A DNA stretch of 64,000 nt from Senegalia massiliensis (GTDB lineage Bacteria; Bacillota; Clostridia; Tissierellales; SIT17). Each line of letters starts with the position of its first letter. The stretch's first letter is position 1. Where the stretch lies: assembly GCF_900626135.1 (NCBI RefSeq), contig NZ_LR130785.1, forward strand, positions 1,025,241 to 1,089,240, given 5' to 3'. The position numbers were made by a program, and so were the translations under genes. Shown one piece after another: positions 59,211 through 64,000 of this stretch. The notes below the pieces were generated by a model that had not been told where the DNA came from, did no database searches, and saw only the letters and a list, made by a program, of their open reading frames with translations.

Positions 59211-61082
59211 ATGGATAAAAGAACTAAAAAATTAATACTAATTATTGTGGATATTATTTTAATTAATATATCATTTTATTTATCATTTTATTTAAAGTTT
59301 GATTTTAATATTCCATTAATATATTTAAGTTATATTGCTAAAAATTTTATTCCTATTACACTTATTAAACTAATTATATTTTCATATTTAAATCTATATA
59401 AAAATTTTTGGAGATACGCAAGTATAGAAGAATTAATACAAATACTTACAGCTATTTTTATTTCTAATATTATTGTTTTATTTTATTTTATATTAAGGAG
59501 AGTTAATTTTCCTCAAAATATATATATTCTCATATTTATTATTGATATTTTATTTATTAGTACAAGTCGTTTAAGTTACAGAGTAATAAGAAGATTTAAA
59601 AAGAAGAAGTTAAACTCAAATAATAATATAAAGAGAATTATGATTATCGGTGCTGGAGATGCTGGAGCAAGGATAATCAGAGAGTTTAAAAATAACTTTA
59701 AATTAAATTATAAACCAGTCGTTGTAATTGATGATAATGAGAAAAAAATAGGTCAAAGAATAAATGGAATACCTATTTTGGGGAAAAAAACTGAAATAGT
59801 GAATGTTGTAAAAAACAAAAGTATTGATGAGATAATCATTGCTATTCCATCAGCAGATAAAAAACAAATTAGAGATATAATTGATGAATGCAAAAAAACT
59901 AAATGTAAGATTACAATTCTTCCTAATATGTCTGAGTATATTGAAAGTAAGGGCAGTATTAATAAGATAAGAGATGTGAGGATAGAAGATTTATTATGTA
60001 GGAAAGAAGTGAAATTAAAAGTTGAAGAAATAAGTGAATATTTAAAAGATAAGAATATTTTAGTAACTGGGGGAGGAGGATCAATAGGTTCTGAGTTATG
60101 TAGACAAATTTCAAAATTTAATCCTAAAAAAATTATTATATTGGATATATATGAAAATGATGCATATAATTTATTAAATGAAGTTAAAAGAAAATATAAG
60201 AATATAGATATAAAGATTATAATTGCATCTATTAGAGATAAACAAAGAGTAAATGAAGTTATAAAAGATTTAATGCCAGATATAGTATTTCATGCTGCAG
60301 CTCATAAACATGTTCCCTTAATGGAGAGTAATCCAAAGGAAGCAATAAAGAATAATGTATTAGGTACAATAAATGTAATATTGGCAGCGCACAAATACCA
60401 TGTAAAAAGATTTGTAATGATGTCTACAGATAAAGCAGTAAATCCTATAAATGTAATGGGGGCGTCTAAAAGACTATGTGAAATGTATATTCAATCTATA
60501 AATAATATTAGCAAAACTGAATTTGTAGCAGTTAGATTTGGAAATGTACTAGGTAGTAATGGGAGCGTAATATCTTTATTTAAAGGACAAATATCAGAGG
60601 GTGGCCCTATTACTGTAACTCATAAAGATGTAACGAGATATTTTATGACTATACAAGAAGCAGTTCAACTTGTAATACAAGCAGGTGCTATGGCATTAGG
60701 TGGGGAGATATTTATATTAGATATGGGGGAACCTATTAAGATATTAAACTTAGCAGAAAACTTAATAAGACTTTCAGGATTTGAACCTTATAAGGATATA
60801 CCTATTGAAATTAGTGGTTTAAGAGATGGAGAGAAATTATATGAAGAATTATTATTATATGAAGAAGAAGTATTATTAACAAATAATGCAAAAATTTTTA
60901 TAGCTCAATCTCAATTTAAAGATTATGAATTGTTAGTTAAAGAAATTGAAAAATTAAAGGAAGTGACAAGTAATGGTAGTGTTCAAGATATTAAAGAATA
61001 TTTACAAAAAATAGTTCCAAATTATGATACCTTACTCATTAAAAACTACAGAGGAGTTAGGAGGGATACATGGAGGAATTAG
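59211..61082 (+). CDS. Membrane-bound nucleotide-sugar 4,6-dehydratase, CapD/FlaA1-like
   Basis: A 623-residue protein with four N-terminal helices (about 7-110), a nucleotide-binding-like domain with IMIIGAGDAGARIIREF (about 142-158), and a SDR domain with VTGGGGSIGSELCRQI (about 284-299), HKHVPLMESNP, and the catalytic STDKAVNPINVMGASKR. It probably converts UDP-GlcNAc to a 4-keto-6-deoxy sugar for surface glycans. The two neighbours that would use its product are decayed, so it may be orphaned or serve another locus. The ribosome site is GTTAGGGG. Confidence 0.9.
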   Translation: MDKRTKKLILIIVDIILINISFYLSFYLKFDFNIPLIYLSYIAKNFIPITLIKLIIFSYLNLYKNFWRYASIEELIQILTAIFISNIIVLFYFILRRVNFPQNIYILIFIIDILFISTSRLSYRVIRRFKKKKLNSNNNIKRIMIIGAGDAGARIIREFKNNFKLNYKPVVVIDDNEKKIGQRINGIPILGKKTEIVNVVKNKSIDEIIIAIPSADKKQIRDIIDECKKTKCKITILPNMSEYIESKGSINKIRDVRIEDLLCRKEVKLKVEEISEYLKDKNILVTGGGGSIGSELCRQISKFNPKKIIILDIYENDAYNLLNEVKRKYKNIDIKIIIASIRDKQRVNEVIKDLMPDIVFHAAAHKHVPLMESNPKEAIKNNVLGTINVILAAHKYHVKRFVMMSTDKAVNPINVMGASKRLCEMYIQSINNISKTEFVAVRFGNVLGSNGSVISLFKGQISEGGPITVTHKDVTRYFMTIQEAVQLVIQAGAMALGGEIFILDMGEPIKILNLAENLIRLSGFEPYKDIPIEISGLRDGEKLYEELLLYEEEVLLTNNAKIFIAQSQFKDYELLVKEIEKLKEVTSNGSVQDIKEYLQKIVPNYDTLLIKNYRGVRRDTWRN

Positions 61083-61166
61083 ATTATAAAGAAGTAAATA
61101 TTTAATACAAAGAAATGCATAAATAATTATAATTATGGATATAAATAAATTGGGAGGTGTTTTAAA

Positions 61167-61346
61167 ATGGAAAGACATCAACATGCAAAAGAAGAAGTAA
61201 ATATGTTAAGATGTGGAATGAGCAGATCTTATGATAAAGAAAACCAACTGAGATGTGGAGTGAGTAGAACATATGAAAGTGAATATAGACCAAGATGTGG
61301 AAGAGCAAGAGAATATGTAGACACTACACAGGGAAATCTTAAATAA
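61167..61346 (+). CDS. 59-residue microprotein with three RCG repeats
   Basis: A GGGAGGTG site six bases before the ATG and a terminator right after the stop make this a real gene. The protein contains three spaced copies of a motif: LRCGMSRSY, LRCGVSRTY and PRCGRAREY, 15-16 residues apart, each with one Cys, one Gly and one Tyr. It is rich in Arg and Glu, hydrophilic, without helix or signal peptide. I know no family. Three cysteines in a repeat could bind a metal or Fe-S cluster. The operon that follows is about metal clusters. Confidence 0.7.
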   Translation: MERHQHAKEEVNMLRCGMSRSYDKENQLRCGVSRTYESEYRPRCGRAREYVDTTQGNLK

Positions 61347-61350
61347 ATTA

Positions 61351-61387
61351 AACCATTAGACTTTTAAAAGTCTAATGGTTATTTTTT
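61351..61387 (+). terminator. Terminator after the RCG-repeat gene
   Basis: AACCATTAGACTT and AAGTCTAATGGTT, perfect 13-base arms, with six T after it. Confidence 0.88.
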
Positions 61388-61396
61388 GGAAAGTTA

Positions 61397-61446
61397 TTGA
61401 CATATGTCGCAAATGTAGTATAATTATTTTATAGATGACATATGTC
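61397..61446 (+). promoter_or_regulatory. Promoter with two GACATATGTC operators
   Basis: TTGACA (61397-61402) and TATAAT (61419-61424) with a 16-base spacer, a strong sigma-A promoter. The 10-base palindrome GACATATGTC occurs twice, overlapping the -35 (61399-61408) and after the -10 (61437-61446), 38 bases apart. TGACATATGTCG is shared by both. The first gene of the unit is a DNA-binding DUF134 protein that may bind here. Confidence 0.78.
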
Positions 61447-61469
61447 GATAATGAATGGAGGTGAATTAT

Positions 61470-61835
61470 TTGCCACGTCCTAAAAAAAGAAGGAGAGTGT
61501 GCTCGCTGCCAGAAAACAAAAGATTTGGACCTATGGGCATAGGGAGAATTGTTAAAGAAGTTATAATTATGTCAGTAGATGAGTATGAAACTATAAGATT
61601 AATTGATTTAAATAATTTTACACAAAAAGAATGTTCAGAACAAATGGATATAGCTCGTACTACTGTTCAAGGAATATATGATAAAGCTAGAAAAAAACTT
61701 GCTGATTCTTTAATTAATGGAAAAGTGATAGTTATTGAAGGTGGAAATTATAATCTTTGTATAAATTCTAATAAGCCTTGTGGGAAAGGTTGTAGAAAAC
61801 GAGAGTTAATTAATAAAAAAGAAGGAGATGTGTGA
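61470..61835 (+). CDS. DUF134 (UPF0251) DNA-binding protein
   Basis: A 121-residue protein. It starts at a TTG (MPRPKKRRRVCSLPENKRFGP), six bases after GGAGGTG, the conserved DUF134 beginning; the ATG at 61455 includes that site. An HTH of sigma-70 region 4 type follows (NFTQKECSEQMDIARTTVQGIYDKARKKLADSL). The C-terminus has a CxxxxxxxCxxxC set. DUF134 genes regularly sit before NifX-like and ferredoxin-ParA genes. It is probably the local regulator, perhaps sensing a metal or cluster. Confidence 0.9.
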   Translation: MPRPKKRRRVCSLPENKRFGPMGIGRIVKEVIIMSVDEYETIRLIDLNNFTQKECSEQMDIARTTVQGIYDKARKKLADSLINGKVIVIEGGNYNLCINSNKPCGKGCRKRELINKKEGDV

Positions 61836-61837
61836 AT

Positions 61838-62230
61838 ATGAAAATAGCAATGCCAGTAAGCGAAAAATCTATAGATAGTTATATTAATAATACTTTTGGA
61901 CGTGCAAATTATTTTTTGATATATGATACTGAAAGTGAATCTAGTGTTTTTATAGATAATACAGCAGCAGCAAGTCAAGGTGGAGCTGGTATAAGCGCAG
62001 CTCAAATATTAGTAGATCAAAATATTGATTCTTTAATAATTCCAAGATGTGGTAAAAATTCAGCTGAAGTATTTGAAAATTCTAATATAAAACTATATAG
62101 ATCCATTGCAGGGGCTATAAAAGAAAATATAGAGTTATTAAAAGAAGGTAAATTAAATGAATTAACAGAAATACATGCTGGTTTTCATGGGGTTGGAAGA
62201 AATAATAATAGAGGTAGAGGAAGAAGATAA
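61838..62230 (+). CDS. Dinitrogenase iron-molybdenum cofactor family protein (NifX-like)
   Basis: A 130-residue protein with MKIAMPVSEKSIDSYIN, FGRANYFLIYDTES and the core GAGISAAQILVDQNIDSLIIPRCGKNSAEVF split in this note, followed by a Gly/Arg/Asn-rich tail. The NifX/NifB C-terminal fold binds iron or Fe-Mo cluster precursors. No nitrogenase genes are near, so a general metal-cluster role is likelier. The ATG at 61838 is preceded by AAGGAG; a GTG at 61832 is possible. Confidence 0.9.
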   Translation: MKIAMPVSEKSIDSYINNTFGRANYFLIYDTESESSVFIDNTAAASQGGAGISAAQILVDQNIDSLIIPRCGKNSAEVFENSNIKLYRSIAGAIKENIELLKEGKLNELTEIHAGFHGVGRNNNRGRGRR

Positions 62231-63081
62231 TGAATATAGCAGTATTAAGTGGTAAAGGTGGTACTGGCAAAACATTCATATCTGTAAATTTATCTGAAGT
62301 AGCTGGCAATTCAACATATATTGATTGTGATGTAGAAGAACCTAATGGCCATTTGTTTTTTAAACCTACTAATATAACTAGAAATAGTATATATGTAAAT
62401 ATTCCAGAAGTAGATAATAATATTTGTACTGGATGTAAAAAATGTGTGGGGTTTTGCAAATTTAATGCATTAGCATATACTAATAAAGTTTTAGTATTTG
62501 AAGATGTATGCCATTCTTGTGGAGGCTGTTCTATTATTTGTCCAGCTAATGCTATAACTGAAAAGAAAAAAGAAATAGGGATAGTAGAAAAAGGCATTTC
62601 AAATAACGTAAGTGTAATATCTGGAATTATGAATATTGGTGAAGTATCTGGTGTGCCTATTATTAAAGAATCTTTAAAATATATTGATAATAATAATTAT
62701 AATATCATAGATTGTCCACCAGGAAGTCCATGTATAGTTATGGATAGTATAAAAGATGCTGATTATTGTATATTAGTAGCAGAGCCAACTATTTTTGGAT
62801 CTCATAATTTGAATATGGTATATGATTTAGTAAAATTATTTAATAAGTCTCATGGTGTAGTATTAAATAAATATACAGATAAAAATAATCCCATAGAAGA
62901 ATTTTGTAATGAAAAAAATATAAATATATTAGAAAAAATATATTTTGATAAATCAATTGGAAATTTAAATTCTAATGGGGAGATTGTTTCAAGAGTAAAT
63001 GATAAATATAAAGAGTTATTTTCGTCATTATTAGAAAAAGTAACTAAGGAGGTGTGGCATGCAGAAATTACTAATCCTTAG
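62230..63081 (+). CDS. MinD/ParA-like ATPase with inserted ferredoxin domain, first copy
   Basis: A 283-residue ATPase. Walker A is SGKGGTGKTFI (about 7-17). A bacterial ferredoxin domain with eight cysteines is inserted at about 60-115: CTGCKKCVGFCK and CHSCGGCSIICP. The second half has IIDCPPGSPCIVM and NKY. Members of COG1149 occur in pairs next to NifX-like genes and are thought to work in Fe-S or metal cluster assembly. It starts one base before the NifX-like stop ends and overlaps the second copy by 23 bases. Confidence 0.9.
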   Translation: MNIAVLSGKGGTGKTFISVNLSEVAGNSTYIDCDVEEPNGHLFFKPTNITRNSIYVNIPEVDNNICTGCKKCVGFCKFNALAYTNKVLVFEDVCHSCGGCSIICPANAITEKKKEIGIVEKGISNNVSVISGIMNIGEVSGVPIIKESLKYIDNNNYNIIDCPPGSPCIVMDSIKDADYCILVAEPTIFGSHNLNMVYDLVKLFNKSHGVVLNKYTDKNNPIEEFCNEKNINILEKIYFDKSIGNLNSNGEIVSRVNDKYKELFSSLLEKVTKEVWHAEITNP

Positions 63082-63922
63082 TGGTAAAGGGGGAACAGGA
63101 AAGACTACTATTGCAAGTAGTTTTGTAAAACTTTCAGAAGATAAAGTTTTTGCAGATTGCGATGTGGATGCCCCAAACTTACACCTTGTAATAGATGATT
63201 TAATCAAATCTATTACTAAAGATTATTATGGAATGGATAAATCATATATCCATAGTGATATATGTATAAGTTGTGGAAAATGTTTCGAAAATTGTAGATT
63301 TGATGCAATAGTAAAAAAAGAAGATAGTTATAAAATAGATACTTATAGTTGTGAGAGATGCGGAGTTTGTGAATTAGTTTGTCCAGTGAATGCAGCTAAA
63401 TTACAACCTGATATAGCAGGAAGACTAGATCTTTATACTGAAGATAAAGTATTTTCAACAGCAGAACTTAAAATGGGGAGTGGGACTTCAGGGAAATTGG
63501 TAACCAAAGTAAAAGAGAGGTTAAATATGCCAATTACAAGAGGAAAATTAGCAATAATAGATGGTTCACCAGGAATAGGTTGTCCAGTTATTGCTTCAAT
63601 AACCGGTGTAGATATGGTTTTAGTTGTAGCTGAACCTTCTATATCTGGAATAACTGATATGAAAAGAATTGTTGAAACATCATATAAATTTGGAATCAAA
63701 ACTGCTATATGTATAAATAAATATGATGTTAATATTGATAAAAGTCAAGAAATTGAATATTTTTGCAAAAATAATGAAATACCTATGATAGGTAAATTAC
63801 GATTTGATAGAAATGCCATTAAAGCTATAAATATTGGAAAGACTATTGTAGATATTGATTGTGAAATAGGGGAAAAGGTAAAAGATGTATTTAATCAAGC
63901 TATAAAAATATTAAACACATAA
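63059..63922 (+). CDS. MinD/ParA-like ATPase with inserted ferredoxin domain, second copy
   Basis: A 287-residue paralogue of the protein before it, with LSGKGGTGKTTIA, cysteines CISCGKCFENCR and CERCGVCELVCP, and IIDGSPGIGCPVIAS. AAGGAGGTG lies before the ATG. The two differ in many positions, which is usual for these pairs and suggests that they form a heterodimer. A third NifX-like gene follows. Confidence 0.9.
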   Translation: MQKLLILSGKGGTGKTTIASSFVKLSEDKVFADCDVDAPNLHLVIDDLIKSITKDYYGMDKSYIHSDICISCGKCFENCRFDAIVKKEDSYKIDTYSCERCGVCELVCPVNAAKLQPDIAGRLDLYTEDKVFSTAELKMGSGTSGKLVTKVKERLNMPITRGKLAIIDGSPGIGCPVIASITGVDMVLVVAEPSISGITDMKRIVETSYKFGIKTAICINKYDVNIDKSQEIEYFCKNNEIPMIGKLRFDRNAIKAINIGKTIVDIDCEIGEKVKDVFNQAIKILNT

Positions 63923-63938
63923 AATAGGAGGAGTTTAA

Positions 63939-64000
63939 ATGAAAATTGCAGTAGCTAGTGAAAAAGATTTAGTAACAGAGCATTTTGGTCATTGTGAGAA
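63939..64000 (+). CDS. NifX-like protein, 5' part only
   Basis: The gene begins with an ATG after AGGAGGAG and reads MKIAVASEKDLVTEHFGHCE to the window edge. The IAVASE and HFGHC pattern is that of dinitrogenase iron-molybdenum cofactor proteins. It would be the second such gene of the operon. The rest is outside the window. Confidence 0.85.
   Translation, partial: MKIAVASEKDLVTEHFGHCE

Noticed and set aside
61838-64000. A nitrogenase cofactor locus
   Set aside because: NifX-like and ferredoxin-ParA proteins occur widely in anaerobes without nitrogenase, and no nifHDK or nifB-like radical SAM gene is present.

Overview
The window is AT-rich, densely coded DNA from a low-GC, Gram-positive, endospore-forming anaerobe. 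Spore markers are a spore photoproduct lyase, a CotF-type coat protein and a SigI/RsgI pair. Strong GGAGG ribosome sites, frequent TTG/GTG starts and many AT-rich intrinsic terminators fit Clostridia; a Tissierellales-like lineage is my inference. I see no rRNA, tRNA, CRISPR array, IS element or prophage.

Layout. 1-2.8 kb: a YoaS/YozG-like pair, a small membrane protein and an ECF sigma/anti-sigma pair. 3.0-7.9 kb: a persulfide-handling operon like B. subtilis yrkEFHI, preceded by a sigma-A promoter and a CstR-type operator, followed by a SulP transporter and a beta-carbonic anhydrase. 9.2-15 kb: the lower mevalonate pathway (fni, mvk, mvaD, pmk) with a TctA-like permease and a small membrane partner embedded in it. 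15-24.9 kb: isochorismatase-family hydrolase, FG-GAP-like protein, methyltransferase, cupin, splB, sigI-rsgI, and a VanR/VanS-like two-component system next to an S11 DD-carboxypeptidase. 25-36.2 kb: the purine operon purC-purL-purE-purF-purM-purN-purH-purD, carrying two copies of a tandem guanine-PRPP riboswitch, one before purC and one before purL. 36.2-38.2 kb: Dps, a DUF305 protein and TcdA. 38.2-42.3 kb: acetylase-branch diaminopimelate genes behind a decayed dapF. 42.4-48.9 kb: PLP enzymes, two methyltransferases, ammonia-dependent NadE and an EamA exporter. 49-56 kb: cardiolipin synthase, spore coat protein, class II aldolase and a TetR-controlled ABC-2 transporter. 56-61 kb: YwbE, Rid protein, a small sulfite-reductase-like protein, a DUF523-DUF1722 protein, then a decayed glycan locus beside an intact CapD-like dehydratase. 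61-64 kb: a three-cysteine repeat microprotein and a DUF134 / NifX-like / paired ferredoxin-ParA ATPase operon that runs off the end.

Most notable: both glutamine amidotransferases of the purine operon have lost their glutaminase nucleophile. PurF begins Met-Ser-Gly where Cys-Gly is expected. PurL has Gly in place of the GATase Cys and Thr in place of the GATase His. The synthase domains look intact, and the window's NAD synthetase is also the ammonia-only form. The simplest reading is de novo purine synthesis that runs on free ammonia. The same operon has a duplicated two-aptamer switch whose copies differ by helix-preserving changes, and a purC with no ATG/GTG/TTG at its expected start.
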